This document shows, piece by piece, positions 33,602-42,541 of a stretch of 42,597 nt of DNA. Within the stretch, counting starts at the first letter, position 1. Every line of letters begins with the position of its first letter. Made by a program: the position numbers and the translations under genes. Source of the stretch: an uncultured Eubacteriales bacterium (lineage in GTDB: Bacteria > Bacillota > Clostridia > Lachnospirales > Anaerotignaceae); contig CATJUP010000112.1 of assembly GCA_949743655.1 (NCBI GenBank), positions 1 to 42,597 of the forward strand, read 5' to 3'. The notes beneath the pieces are model-generated. The model made no database searches, was not told where the DNA came from, and was given only the letters and a program-made list of their open reading frames with translations.

Positions 33602-34180
33602 ATGCGTTTAATATTATTATTGTTAGCTGGAATATTTGTAAATAACTATATATTCTCACAGTTTTTAGGCATCTGTCCTTTCCTTGGAGTTTCCAAAAAG
33701 GTTGAGACGGCTGCTGGTATGGGTGTGGCGGTTATATTTGTTATAGTGCTTGCTTGTGCTGCTACATATTTTGTTTATAATCTTGTACTTGTTCGTTTTG
33801 GAATTGAGTATTTGTATACTATAGCGTTTATACTTGTTATAGCTGCGCTTGTTCAGTTTGTTGAGATGTTTATTAAAAAGAGTTCGCCTTCGCTTTATCA
33901 GGCACTGGGCGTTTATTTGCCTCTTATAACAACAAACTGTGCCGTTTTAGGTGTTGCTGTAACAAATATGCAAAATGGTTATAATTTTATTGAATCTATA
34001 GTAAATGGTATAGGCGGTGCTGGCGGATTTACACTTGCAATAGTTCTTTTTGCTGGTATACGTGAGAGAATTGAATTTAATGATATTCCTAAGTCGTTTG
34101 AAGGTTTCCCTATTGCGCTTATAGGCGCTGGAATTATGTCGGTTTCCTTCCTCGGCTTCTCAGGATTAATAAAACTTTAA
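33602..34180 (+). CDS. rnfA: Rnf complex subunit A
   Basis: A 192-residue, six-helix membrane subunit paired with RnfE. Landmarks: IFVNNYIFSQFLGICPFLGVSKK (about 11-33) with the cluster Cys, YLPLITTNCAVLGVA (about 105-119) with the second Cys, and GGFTLAIVLFAGIRERIE. It forms the pseudosymmetric ion and electron channel. Starts behind a GGGAGGGG box 16 bases after rnfE. Confidence 0.96.
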   Translation: MRLILLLLAGIFVNNYIFSQFLGICPFLGVSKKVETAAGMGVAVIFVIVLACAATYFVYNLVLVRFGIEYLYTIAFILVIAALVQFVEMFIKKSSPSLYQALGVYLPLITTNCAVLGVAVTNMQNGYNFIESIVNGIGGAGGFTLAIVLFAGIRERIEFNDIPKSFEGFPIALIGAGIMSVSFLGFSGLIKL

Positions 34181-34198
34181 TCAAGGAGGGCTAAAACA

Positions 34199-35098
34199 AT
34201 GGAAATAGGTTATATAATAGCTGCTGTAGCAAGTATTTCTGGTTTGGGTGTTATATTCGGCGGTTTCCTTGGTTATGCTTCCAAAATATTTGCCGTTGAG
34301 GAAGACCCAAAGGTTGGGGAAATACAAGCAGTACTTCCTGGCGCTAACTGCGGCGGCTGTGGATACCCTGGCTGTTCCGGATGTGCTACAGCTATTGCCG
34401 AAGGAAAGGCACCTGTAAATGCCTGCCCTGTAGGCGGTGCTAAAACTGCGGCTAAAATAGCTGCTATAATGGGCGTTGAGGCTGGAAACAGTGAGCCTCA
34501 AGTAGCTTTTATAAAATGTAATGGTACTTGTAACAATGCTAAATCAAAATACGCTTATGAGGGAATATCAGACTGTGTATTTGCATCACAGTTGGCTAAC
34601 GGTGGCGCTAAGAGCTGTGCTTATGGCTGCCTTGGGCTTGGAACATGTGTTAGTGTATGTGATTTTGGCGCGCTTTCTATAGTTGACGGTATTGCTGTTG
34701 TTGATGAGGAAAAATGCGTTGCTTGTGGAAAATGTACTAAGGCATGTCCTAAATCTCTTATAGAGTTTAAACCTAAGAGCAAAAAAACTGCTGTAAGGTG
34801 TAACTCAAAAGATATGGGTAAAGAAGTTATAGCTAACTGCTCTACAGGCTGTATAGGCTGTAAAATATGCGAAAAGAACTGTAAATTTGACGCTATACAT
34901 GTTGAAAATAATGTGGCTGTTATTGACTACTCAAAATGTAAAGACTGTGGTCTTTGCGCTATGAAGTGTCCTAAACATGCTATACATAACGAAAGAGTAG
35001 AGGCTAACATGGCAAAAAAAGCTGCTGAGGAAGCCGCTAAAAAATCTGAAGAGCAGACAGAAAAAGCTGAAGAAAAAGAAACAGTTAAAACTGAGTAA
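34199..35098 (+). CDS. rnfB: Rnf complex subunit B (ferredoxin-type electron entry)
   Basis: A 299-residue protein. One N-terminal helix is followed by the CGGCGYPGCSGCA cluster motif (about 46-58). Further Cys groups are in the central domain, and three ferredoxin-like motifs follow: CVACGKCTKACP, CIGCKICEKNC and CKDCGLCAMKCP. This is an electron wire from ferredoxin into the complex. The C-terminus is a Lys/Glu/Ala tail of about 35 residues, like the tail of RnfC. It ends the operon. The hairpin cluster at 35107-35350 follows. Confidence 0.96.
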   Translation: MEIGYIIAAVASISGLGVIFGGFLGYASKIFAVEEDPKVGEIQAVLPGANCGGCGYPGCSGCATAIAEGKAPVNACPVGGAKTAAKIAAIMGVEAGNSEPQVAFIKCNGTCNNAKSKYAYEGISDCVFASQLANGGAKSCAYGCLGLGTCVSVCDFGALSIVDGIAVVDEEKCVACGKCTKACPKSLIEFKPKSKKTAVRCNSKDMGKEVIANCSTGCIGCKICEKNCKFDAIHVENNVAVIDYSKCKDCGLCAMKCPKHAIHNERVEANMAKKAAEEAAKKSEEQTEKAEEKETVKTE

Positions 35099-35106
35099 TT
35101 AAAACC

Positions 35107-35121
35107 GTGGGCGCTGCCCAC
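35107..35121. repeat. Short GC-rich hairpin after rnfB
   Basis: GTGGGC/GCCCAC with a GCT loop, nine bases after the rnfB stop, directly before the hairpin repeat copy 2. Confidence 0.6.
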
Positions 35122-35130
35122 ACCCCATCC

Positions 35131-35165
35131 GCTTTCTTAAAAGAAAGCAGAGCAAAGAACTTTAA
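35131..35165 (+). repeat. Interspersed hairpin repeat, copy 2
   Basis: GCTTTCTT-AA-AAGAAAGC followed by AGAGCAAAGAACTTTAA. Compared with copies 1 and 3 the stem has a compensated base pair (outer G-C), which argues for selection on the hairpin. Confidence 0.65.
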
Positions 35166-35170
35166 ACATA

Positions 35171-35195
35171 AAACCGCGCATTTGCGCGGTTTTAT
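35171..35195 (+). terminator. Terminator of the rnf operon
   Basis: AAACCGCGCA/TGCGCGGTTT stem with a TT centre, followed by TATTAATT. Nearly the same stem as the dnaB terminator, again just after a copy of the hairpin repeat. Confidence 0.8.
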
Positions 35196-35205
35196 TAATT
35201 AAATT

Positions 35206-35232
35206 CAGCCTCAAGCATCTTGCTTGAGGCTG
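35206..35232. terminator. 12-bp hairpin, probable terminator
   Basis: CAGCCTCAAGCA/TGCTTGAGGCTG with a TCT loop. A T-rich stretch lies about ten bases later on the plus strand and AT-rich sequence on the minus strand, so it may stop transcripts from either side. Confidence 0.6.
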
Positions 35233-35239
35233 TGTTAAA

Positions 35240-35350
35240 GTTTTTTGTCAAACTTTTTTTCAAAAAAGTTTGCAGGAGTTTGAGGGCGAAAAAGAGCCGG
35301 TGGCTCTTTGTTCTGAGCCGACCGAAACGGAGTGTAGACAGCGCCCTCAA
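35240..35350. repeat. Structured intergenic element with nested inverted repeats
   Basis: First a CAAACTTTTTT/AAAAAAGTTTG hairpin (35249-35272). Then an outer 9-bp stem TTGAGGGCG (35280-35288) / CGCCCTCAA (35342-35350) encloses an 8-bp hairpin AAAGAGCC/GGCTCTTT (35291-35309) and the segment CTGAGCCGACCGAAACGGAG. GC content is well above the surroundings. The form suggests a mobile miniature repeat or a structured RNA; no family was recognised. It ends ten bases before the DAHP synthase stop. Confidence 0.55.
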
Positions 35351-35359
35351 GGTTTTGCT

Positions 35360-36388
35360 TTACACCATTTCAGCGACATCAAGTATAAGCCTTTCGGTTT
35401 TTTCCCAGCCTAAACAAGGGTCTGTAATTGATTTGCCATATACACCTTCGCCTATTTTTTGGCAGCCGTCCTCAATATAACTTTCTATCATAAAGCCTTT
35501 TACCATTCTTTTTACATCGTCAGAATATTTACAGCTATGAAGAACCTCTTTTGTAATTCTTATTTGTTCAATATATTTTTTTGACGAGTTGGAATGATTT
35601 GTGTCTATTATAACAGATGGGTTGTCTAAATCTCTTTGTGCATACATTTCGTAAAGTCTTATTAAATCTTCATAATGGTAGTTAGGTATGTTTTGACCAT
35701 GTCTGTCTACAGCGCCTCTTAATACGGCATGAGTAAACTCATTTCCCTGTGTGGTTACTTCCCAGCCCCTGTAAAGAAATGTGTGTCCACATTGTGCCGC
35801 TTCTATTGAGTTGAGCATGACTGAAAGGTCGCCGCTTGTTGGGTTTTTCATTCCGCATGGTATTCCTATACCACTTGCCGTAAGTCTGTGCTGCTGGTCC
35901 TCAGCAGAGCGGGCGCCTACTGCCACATACGAAAGTAAGTCTGACAAATATCTATGGTTTTCGGGATATAACATTTCGTCAGCACATGTAAGACCTGTTT
36001 CCTCAACAGCTCTTTTATGAAGTTTTCTTATTGCCATAAGCCCCTCAAGCATATCAGGTTTTTTTTCGGGATCTGGCTGGAGTGCCATGCCTTTATATCC
36101 TTTACCAGTGGTACGAGGTTTGTTTGTATATATTCTTGGTATTATTATAAGTTTTTCTTTAACTTTGTCATTTATTTTGGCTAAACGATGAATATAATCT
36201 ATTACAGGTTCTTCTCTGTCGGCGGAGCATGGACCTATAACAAGTATAAGTTTGTTACTTTCGCCTTTAAATACTTTTTGGATTTCCTCATCTCGTTGTT
36301 TTTTTATTTCATCAACATTTTTTGATACAGGCATTATTTCTTTTATTTCAGATGGAACAGGAAGTTTTCGTTTAAATTCCATTTGCAT
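35360..36388 (-). CDS. aroF: 3-deoxy-7-phosphoheptulonate (DAHP) synthase, class I
   Basis: First enzyme of the shikimate pathway, condensing phosphoenolpyruvate and erythrose-4-phosphate. The 342 residues match the AroF/AroG/AroH type: LILVIGPCSADREEPV (metal and PEP site, about 47-62), IPRIYTNKPRTTGKGYKG (about 83-100), VAVGARSAEDQQHR and GMKNPTSGDLSVMLN, then IIDTNHSNSSKK with the metal His. No ACT or chorismate mutase domain is fused; inhibition by an aromatic amino acid is known for the class but which one cannot be told. Its Asp-Pro near residue 106 contains the only GATC found in the window. Confidence 0.95.
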   Translation of the reverse strand: MQMEFKRKLPVPSEIKEIMPVSKNVDEIKKQRDEEIQKVFKGESNKLILVIGPCSADREEPVIDYIHRLAKINDKVKEKLIIIPRIYTNKPRTTGKGYKGMALQPDPEKKPDMLEGLMAIRKLHKRAVEETGLTCADEMLYPENHRYLSDLLSYVAVGARSAEDQQHRLTASGIGIPCGMKNPTSGDLSVMLNSIEAAQCGHTFLYRGWEVTTQGNEFTHAVLRGAVDRHGQNIPNYHYEDLIRLYEMYAQRDLDNPSVIIDTNHSNSSKKYIEQIRITKEVLHSCKYSDDVKRMVKGFMIESYIEDGCQKIGEGVYGKSITDPCLGWEKTERLILDVAEMV

Positions 36389-36439
36389 ATTGACTACCTC
36401 TTTTCTAAAATTTTAATTTTTACATTTACACTTTAAAGT

Positions 36440-36467
36440 ATTATAGCATATATTAGCCATAAGTCAA
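36440..36467 (-). promoter_or_regulatory. Promoter of the DAHP synthase
   Basis: Minus-strand TTGACT (36467-36462), 16-base spacer, consensus TATAAT (36445-36440), about 50 bases before the start. No T-box or attenuator fits in the short leader. Confidence 0.6.
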
Positions 36468-36639
36468 AATATAAATTGTTGTTTTTAGCAATTTTGTGGA
36501 AAAAGCCTACATTAAATATAAAAAATTTTTAAAAATTTAAAAATAAAATACCATAATGTGACTAAATATGTTATATTTATATTATACTAAAAATTAATAA
36601 TAAAATATAAACTATAATTTAAACCTTGGGAGGTTGATT

Positions 36640-37410
36640 ATGAAGTTTAATAAAGTTTTAGCTTTATATTTTTCACCTACTGGAAATAGTCGTAAATGTG
36701 CTGTAAGCACAGCGGCAAAATTAGGTAGAAAAGTTGAGGAAATTGATTTTACAAAAATTTCTTCAGTAAATACAGAAATAGAATTTAATGTAAACGATTG
36801 TGTTGTTTTTGCTGCGCCTGTATATGGAGGAAGGCTATATAAAGAATTTGCTGATAAGATTAGAAAACTTAATGGCAATTTAGCAAAATGTATTGTTATT
36901 GTTACTTATGGAAACAGAGATTATGAAGATGCTCTGCTTGAGTTTAAAAACTTACTTATAGAAAGGCACTTTATACCATTGTCTTTAGCGGCTATTGTGG
37001 GTAAACATACTTATGGCGACATACAAGTAGAAAGACCTGATAAAAATGATATTGATAAATGCTATATTTTAGCTAAAGAGTTTTTAAACAAAATAGAGTC
37101 TGGTAAATTTAGTATACCTAATGTTAAAGGTGAGTTTCCATATAAAGACGGAGGAAATGGAGGCAGTTTTTATCCAAGTACAAGCAGTAAATGCAAAAAA
37201 TGTGGACTTTGTGTAATCCAATGCCCTAAAGGCGCTATATCCGAAAAAGATTTTTCTACAATAGATACTCAAAAGTGTATATCTTGTTTTAGATGTATAA
37301 GTGTTTGCCAGTATGATGCTAAAATTATGGCTACAAAAGAGTACAGAGAGTTCGCGGATATGTTTTCGGCTAAACTTAAAGAGCCTAAAGAAGATGATAT
37401 ATTTGTTTAA
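36640..37410 (+). CDS. EFR1-type flavodoxin plus 2[4Fe-4S] ferredoxin
   Basis: A 256-residue two-domain electron carrier. The N-terminal flavodoxin-like part has YFSPTGNSRK (FMN phosphate loop, about 10-19) and VFAAPVYGGRLYKEFADKI. The C-terminal domain has CKKCGLCVIQCPKGAI and CISCFRCISVCQYDAKI, binding two 4Fe-4S clusters. This fusion is called EFR1 family ferrodoxin in anaerobes, and its partners are unknown. It may link to ferredoxin pools used by Rnf. A GGAGG box is six bases before the ATG at 36640; a TTG six bases earlier is disfavoured. Single-gene unit, ending at a bidirectional hairpin (37466-37503). Confidence 0.88.
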   Translation: MKFNKVLALYFSPTGNSRKCAVSTAAKLGRKVEEIDFTKISSVNTEIEFNVNDCVVFAAPVYGGRLYKEFADKIRKLNGNLAKCIVIVTYGNRDYEDALLEFKNLLIERHFIPLSLAAIVGKHTYGDIQVERPDKNDIDKCYILAKEFLNKIESGKFSIPNVKGEFPYKDGGNGGSFYPSTSSKCKKCGLCVIQCPKGAISEKDFSTIDTQKCISCFRCISVCQYDAKIMATKEYREFADMFSAKLKEPKEDDIFV

Positions 37411-37465
37411 TTAAATAATAAGTAATATAGATTATTTATTATATTAAACAAAATAAAACAATTTT

Positions 37466-37503
37466 AGGCATAAAAATCGCATTTATACACAGTTTTTATG
37501 CCT
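37466..37503. terminator. Bidirectional terminator
   Basis: AGGCATAAAAA/TTTTTATGCCT with a 16-base loop. It serves the EFR1 gene and the convergent exporter gene, whose stop codon overlaps the right arm. Confidence 0.7.
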
Positions 37504-37966
37504 ATTTGAATATATCACTGTTTTTGCTATGTTTAAAAAAGAATACTTTAGGAGGCAGAAGATATATAATTATAAAAGATAACATTATAAGACCAGCAAA
37601 TTTAATGCCTTTTACTGCTTGCGTGAATGTATAGTACATATTGTTTTGTAATAATCCTCTCATTATGTTATACATTTGAGAGCCTGGAACAAGAGGTATT
37701 ACTGACGGAACAAAAAATAAAGTAAAAGGCATATCAAATTTATGAGAACATACGCGTGAAAATGCCGAAACAAACAAAGACGCTGTAAATATGCCAAGAG
37801 ACTCTATACTAGTTTGCGAAAACAGCCATATATATATAATCCAAGCCATGCCGCCGCAAAAAGCGCAATATGGTATTTTTTTGCGTGGAGCGTTAAAAAG
37901 TACAGCAAACGAAAGAGATGATAAAGCGGCAAATATAAAATCGGTAAATATATTGTTAAGAACCAT
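37502..37966 (-). CDS. Threonine/serine exporter small subunit (YjjB-like, ThrE C-terminal half)
   Basis: A 154-residue membrane protein with about five helices. It corresponds to the C-terminal half of ThrE, known as the YjjB or DUF3815 family: LFNAPRKKIPYCAFCGGMAW near residue 24, and VPSVIPLVPGSQMYNIMRGLL (about 106-126) with the Pro/Gly motif. It begins two bases after the larger subunit and the two should form one transporter. Substrate is inferred from the family. Confidence 0.88.
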   Translation of the reverse strand: MVLNNIFTDFIFAALSSLSFAVLFNAPRKKIPYCAFCGGMAWIIYIWLFSQTSIESLGIFTASLFVSAFSRVCSHKFDMPFTLFFVPSVIPLVPGSQMYNIMRGLLQNNMYYTFTQAVKGIKFAGLIMLSFIIIYLLPPKVFFFKHSKNSDIFK

Positions 37967-37968
37967 TT

Positions 37969-38736
37969 TTACACCCCAGTTAAAATTTTAAACAGCCATG
38001 ATATTGTTATAATACCTGTTGTTATACCTATAGACATAATTATAGCCTCTGTAAGACGTGTACCGCCCGCTACATAGTCGCCATATAATAAATCTCTTGC
38101 TACATTTGTAACGGCAAAACCTGGTACAAGCGGCATTATTGAACCAAGTATTATTGTGTTGTAATTAGTGGTTATGCCTAAGTGGTAAAAAGTATAAGCC
38201 ATAAAAGCCACTAAAGCGCTGGCAAAAACATTACTTAAAAAGCCAGATAAATTGTATTTAGAAAATATCTCAATGGCTATGCCCTGAAATGTTCCTACAA
38301 CAAACGCTATAATACCGTCTTTTACAGTAGCCCTAAAAAGTATTGTAAACGCCATACATATAATGCTGTAAGATAAAACCCTTATGTATGGTTTAAAATC
38401 TGTAAGTGAGTCTATATAATCAAGGGTCTCCATACATTCATGTATTGATTTTTTGTGGGTTATATAGTCAAGAGCTAACGTATCACAGGCTATAACTTTT
38501 TCAAGATTTATACGCCTTGTATAAGGTCTTTTAAGTTCTGTAAAAACCTCGCCTGTGTTGTTGTAAAGTGTTACTATTACGCTTGTAGGCTGTGTAAAAA
38601 CCTCGGCACTGTGTATACCATCAGCGGCAGCTATTCTAAGCATTGTTTTTTCTGTACGCTGGATTTCGGCGCCGTTTTTAATCATCATGCAGCCAATACT
38701 GGCAATAAATTTAAGAAGTTCATAGTCAGATTTCAT
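37969..38736 (-). CDS. Threonine/serine exporter large subunit (YjjP-like, ThrE N-terminal half)
   Basis: A 255-residue protein. A cytoplasmic N-terminal domain (MIKNGAEIQRTEKTMLRIAAADG, VTLYNNTGEVFTELKRPYTRRINLEKV) precedes five helices from about residue 118. ILGSIMPLVPGFAVTNVARDLLYGDYVAGGTRL is the hallmark Pro/Gly loop of the YjjP or DUF1212 family. It is the partner of the following YjjB-like gene, with stop and next start separated by two bases. Exports threonine or serine in characterised relatives. No regulator is adjacent. Confidence 0.9.
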   Translation of the reverse strand: MKSDYELLKFIASIGCMMIKNGAEIQRTEKTMLRIAAADGIHSAEVFTQPTSVIVTLYNNTGEVFTELKRPYTRRINLEKVIACDTLALDYITHKKSIHECMETLDYIDSLTDFKPYIRVLSYSIICMAFTILFRATVKDGIIAFVVGTFQGIAIEIFSKYNLSGFLSNVFASALVAFMAYTFYHLGITTNYNTIILGSIMPLVPGFAVTNVARDLLYGDYVAGGTRLTEAIIMSIGITTGIITISWLFKILTGV

Positions 38737-38925
38737 TTTTTATTCCCCACAATTTTATACTCTAAAAAATTATAATATACAAAATTATTTAGCGCAACTG
38801 TTTGTTTTACAGAGAAATCAATTTTTGTAAAGTTTATTGTGTTTGTGGGTTATTTCAATTTATGCACCATTTTTTAAAAAGGGCGGCAAAAGAATTTGTT
38901 GGAAAAATTAACGTTTTTTAAAACG

Positions 38926-38956
38926 AAACAGCCTAAAGCTACGCTTTAGACTGTTT
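38926..38956 (-). terminator. Terminator of ilvD
   Basis: AAACAG(C)CTAAAGC pairs with GCTTTAG(A)CTGTTT with one mismatch. On the minus strand it is followed by the T-rich sequence CGTTTTAAAAAACG. Confidence 0.65.
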
Positions 38957-39001
38957 TAAATTTATTTGAATTAATGTGTTAAATATTGTGTATGTCGGTA
39001 T

Positions 39002-40666
39002 TTACCTTTTGAACACTGCTCCAGACATAGCTGATGATACCATTTTTGAGTATCTGTCAAGATAACTTCCTGGTTTTACAGGTGGTTTATGAGGCTGCCA
39101 GCCTTCTTTTCTCTTAGCTATTTCCTCTTCAGGAACATTAAGTGTAACAACACCACCCTCAATATCTATTGATATGCTGTCACCATCTTTAACAAACGCT
39201 ATGAGTCCGCCCTCAGCCGCCTCTGGCGAAACATGTCCTATAGCCGCACCTCTTGTAGCGCCCGAGAAACGTCCGTCAGTAATAAGCGCCACAGACGAGC
39301 CAAGACCCATGCCTATAATAGCCGATGTAGGTGTAAGCATTTCTCTCATTCCAGGTCCGCCTTTAGGTCCCTCATAACGTATAACAACAACGTCACCAGG
39401 TTTAATTTCACCGTCATAAATAGCTTTAACAGCCGGCTCTTCTTGGTCAAATACTCTTGCTGGACCAGTGTGTTTAAGCATTTCAGGCACAACACCAGCT
39501 TTTTTACAAACAGCGCCCTCTTCAGCAAGATTGCCGTAAAGTATTTTAAGTCCTCCTGTAAGACTGTAAGCGGTTTCTTTAGTACGTACAACATCATCGT
39601 CTTTAACAGTGTGACCTTCTATATTCTCAAATACGTTTTTACCTGTAACAGTTAAATTGTCTTTAATAAGACCATATTCTTTTAATCTTGCCATAAGTGC
39701 CGTTACTCCGCCAGCATCGTCAAAATCTGCCGGATAATGAGGACCAGATGGTTTAAGTTTTACAAGATGAGGTGTAATAGAAGCAATTCTTTCTACCTCG
39801 TCAAAGCTGAATTTTATTCCTGCCTCGTTGCATATAGCGGCAAAATGAAGCATTGTATTTGAGGAACCGCCAATAGCCATATCAACAACAAGCGCATTGT
39901 GAACAGCGTTTTCTGTAATAATACTTTTAGCTGTAATACCTTTTTCAAGGAGTTCCATAATTTTCATGCCTGTTCTTTTAGCTATAGCCAATTTCTTTCC
40001 GCTCATGGCTGGAAGTGTAGCGCCAGGAAGGCAAAGACCAAGCGCCTCTGTAAGGAAGTTCATTGAATTAGCTGTACCTAAAAGGTTACAAGCGCCGCAG
40101 CCTGGAAGAGCGCATTGCTCAAGCTCGTCCAACCACTCTTGAGATTTAAGACCTCTTTGAACAAGACCAGATGCCTCCATAAGGTCTGTGTAACCCACTT
40201 TTTCGCCGTCCATTCTTCCTGTTGCCATAACTCCACCAGAACAAATAATTGTAGGCACATCAAGTCTTGCTGCTGCTATAATCATACCAGGTGTTATTTT
40301 ATCACAGTCAGGTATCATAACCATAGCATCAAAACTATGTCCGTTCATCATACATTCAACCGAGTCAGCTATAAGCTCACGGCTTGCCAAAGGATAGTGC
40401 ATACCATAGTTTCCTTGTGCTATGCCATCGCATATACCTATAGTAGGAAACTCAATAGGCGTTCCTCCAGCGGCTATAATTCCTTCTTTAACAGCTCTTG
40501 CTATAATATCAAGATGCCTATGACCAGGCATTGTCTCGTTTTGAGCGTTTACAACACCTATTATTGGTTTTTCAAGGTCTTCTGGAAGAAGTCCCATAGA
40601 ATAATAAAGAGCTCTATGAGTAGCTCTTTCAAGACCCTTTGTAGTAATATCACTTTTTTTAGACAT
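39002..40666 (-). CDS. ilvD: Dihydroxy-acid dehydratase
   Basis: Third common step to isoleucine and valine, an Fe-S dehydratase. The 554 residues are normal length. Signatures: [14 protein letters not shown] near 40-53, [13 protein letters not shown] (about 117-129) with a cluster Cys and the first family motif, [18 protein letters not shown] (about 188-205) with the other, and the C-terminal [20 protein letters not shown] motif. It stands alone with no other ilv gene next to it. GGGGGA precedes the ATG on the minus strand. A palindromic operator overlaps its start-site region at 40700-40719. Confidence 0.97.
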   Translation of the reverse strand: MSKKSDITTKGLERATHRALYYSMGLLPEDLEKPIIGVVNAQNETMPGHRHLDIIARAVKEGIIAAGGTPIEFPTIGICDGIAQGNYGMHYPLASRELIADSVECMMNGHSFDAMVMIPDCDKITPGMIIAAARLDVPTIICSGGVMATGRMDGEKVGYTDLMEASGLVQRGLKSQEWLDELEQCALPGCGACNLLGTANSMNFLTEALGLCLPGATLPAMSGKKLAIAKRTGMKIMELLEKGITAKSIITENAVHNALVVDMAIGGSSNTMLHFAAICNEAGIKFSFDEVERIASITPHLVKLKPSGPHYPADFDDAGGVTALMARLKEYGLIKDNLTVTGKNVFENIEGHTVKDDDVVRTKETAYSLTGGLKILYGNLAEEGAVCKKAGVVPEMLKHTGPARVFDQEEPAVKAIYDGEIKPGDVVVIRYEGPKGGPGMREMLTPTSAIIGMGLGSSVALITDGRFSGATRGAAIGHVSPEAAEGGLIAFVKDGDSISIDIEGGVVTLNVPEEEIAKRKEGWQPHKPPVKPGSYLDRYSKMVSSAMSGAVFKR

Positions 40667-40699
40667 TTTTATCCCCCTTTAATTTTTATAAATTAAAGC

Positions 40700-40719
40700 A
40701 CAATTTACACGTAAATTGT
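40700..40719. promoter_or_regulatory. Operator-like palindrome at the ilvD promoter
   Basis: ACAATTTAC-AC-GTAAATTGT, 9-bp perfect arms. On the minus strand it overlaps the -10 element TACAAT and the predicted transcription start, with TTGTAA 17 bases further upstream as the -35. The position is that expected for a repressor site. Confidence 0.5.
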
Positions 40720-40794
40720 ATCACAAAGCATTAGTATTTACAATACAAAGGGTTATTTTTGTTAATTTTTTCTCACATATAAAAATTTGTTTTG

Positions 40795-40823
40795 TTGAAT
40801 TAATACAACTTATTTAGTATAAT
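40795..40823 (+). promoter_or_regulatory. Promoter of the CocE-type hydrolase
   Basis: TTGAAT (40795-40800), 17-base spacer, consensus TATAAT (40818-40823), about 33 bases before the TTG start. Confidence 0.65.
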
Positions 40824-40855
40824 TTTTTTACATATTTAAAAGGAGTGATATAATA

Positions 40856-42526
40856 TTGTTATTTTCAGATGTATACTCAAAGCATTATAATAAAAAAATT
40901 ATTGACTCTATACCAATTAAACATGTATTTAATGAAATAGATTTAATTGATTTTTATATAACAATGAGAGACGGTGTAAAACTGTTTTGTAAAGCGGCTT
41001 TTCCAAAAAACGCTAAAGAGCTTCCTATAATATTAACACGCACACCATATGGCATGCAGAGTTTAAGATTTTTTCACGAAATGGCTTTTTATGGATATAT
41101 ATGTATAGCGCAAAATTGCCGAGGCTGCTTTGAAAGTGAAGGCGAGTGGGTTCCCGCTAAAAACGAGAGAAATGATGGTATAGACACAATAAATTATATA
41201 AAGTCACAACCATACTGTAATGGCAATATAGCAATGACAGGTGCATCTTACATTACAATGAACCAATTTATGATATGCGATATACTTCCTCCTGAGGTAA
41301 AAACGCTTAATTTTGAAGTTTATAACCCTTACCGCCACGACATACTTTATACAAATGGAATGTTTCATTTAGAGGCTTATGCTGGTTGGTTAGCTTATAA
41401 CTCTGGTATAACCGAATTAAAGCCTAATGAGGAAACATATAAAAAAATGATTAATTTCACGCCTCAAATGTATGCTGACGAAAATGTTTTGGGTAAAAAA
41501 TTGGATTGGTACAGGCAATGGCTTAAAAGTGATAATAAAAACGCTCCTCTTTATAATTATGGCGCTTATGGAATTTTAAAAGATTTGCCTTCAAAAATCA
41601 AAGTACCAATAATAGCTCATGCCAGTTGGTACGACCCGCATTTTGCTGGAATGTTAAAAGCATTTGAGAATATGCCAAAACAAACAAGAGACAAAAGCAC
41701 TATAATAATTACACCAACAAATCACAAACAAGCCCTTTGTTCTGATAATGACACGCCAAACGCATTTAAAGCTGTTGGAACACGTTTTATACGTTCAAAA
41801 CTAAACTGGTTTGGTCATCATTTAAAAGGAGAACCATATTTTGACCCAACTCCTGAAGGCAATATAAAAGCATATGTATATAACAAAAACGATTATATTG
41901 TATTTAAAAACTTTAATTTGCAAGCCAAAAACAATTTATTTATAAATACTAATAATATGACTTTATGCCATTCAAAGCCAACTATGTCAGTCAAAGAATA
42001 TATTTATGACCCTCTTAACCCTGCGCCTACTTGCGGAAGTGAAGCGCTTATGACCGATTATATGTATCACAAAAACAAAAAGACTGTTGAGGGAAGAAGA
42101 ATTATACCGCCTGTTGGCTATCGTAACGACATAATCAGTTTTGTTTCGGAATATTTTGAAAAAGATATTTTAATAAATAACGATATTAATGTGTATATTT
42201 ATGTCTCTTCTTCAGCACCTGACACGTGCTTTTATACAAGATTATCAGTTATAGAAAATGGTAAAGATGCCTTTTATTTAAGAAGTGGAATAACAACTCT
42301 CAAAAACTGCATAACCAATTACAAACCAAACTCAACTGTAAATATTAAAATACAAATGGCAAAAATATCTGCACTTATTAAAAGTGGCATGCGTTTAAGA
42401 CTTGACATAACTAGTTCTGATTTCCCAGCATTTAACGCGCACCCAAACACATTAAAACTGTGGGCTGAGGAAACAAATGCTGTAAAAGCCGTTCAAAAAA
42501 TATACGGCGGCAGAATTGAGTTTTAA
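40856..42526 (+). CDS. CocE/NonD family serine hydrolase (X-Pro dipeptidyl-peptidase-like)
   Basis: A 556-residue alpha/beta hydrolase of the S15/CocE group. The N-terminal part begins with MRDGVKLFCKAAFP and LTRTPYG, the oxyanion-side ICIAQNCRGCFESEGEW (about 82-98), and the nucleophile elbow AMTGASYIT (Ser near 144). The acid is probably in HASWYDPHFAGML and the His in TPTNHKQ (about 300). A C-terminal beta domain (about 370-556) is that of X-Pro dipeptidyl peptidases. Peptidase or esterase activity is possible. Start is TTG at 40856 behind AAGGAGTG and a strong promoter. No signal peptide. Confidence 0.87.
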   Translation: MLFSDVYSKHYNKKIIDSIPIKHVFNEIDLIDFYITMRDGVKLFCKAAFPKNAKELPIILTRTPYGMQSLRFFHEMAFYGYICIAQNCRGCFESEGEWVPAKNERNDGIDTINYIKSQPYCNGNIAMTGASYITMNQFMICDILPPEVKTLNFEVYNPYRHDILYTNGMFHLEAYAGWLAYNSGITELKPNEETYKKMINFTPQMYADENVLGKKLDWYRQWLKSDNKNAPLYNYGAYGILKDLPSKIKVPIIAHASWYDPHFAGMLKAFENMPKQTRDKSTIIITPTNHKQALCSDNDTPNAFKAVGTRFIRSKLNWFGHHLKGEPYFDPTPEGNIKAYVYNKNDYIVFKNFNLQAKNNLFINTNNMTLCHSKPTMSVKEYIYDPLNPAPTCGSEALMTDYMYHKNKKTVEGRRIIPPVGYRNDIISFVSEYFEKDILINNDINVYIYVSSSAPDTCFYTRLSVIENGKDAFYLRSGITTLKNCITNYKPNSTVNIKIQMAKISALIKSGMRLRLDITSSDFPAFNAHPNTLKLWAEETNAVKAVQKIYGGRIEF

Positions 42527-42541
42527 AATACACACTTTTCT

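Noticed and set aside
39233-39655. 140-residue open frame antisense to ilvD, and other long antisense frames over proA, mreB and ilvD
   Set aside because: Each lies wholly within a strongly conserved gene on the other strand, has no ribosome binding site, and the products are low-complexity shadows.
40667-40855. T-box or other riboswitch before ilvD
   Set aside because: The 189-base divergent gap holds two promoters and a palindrome; there is no space for a T-box and its conserved core was not seen.
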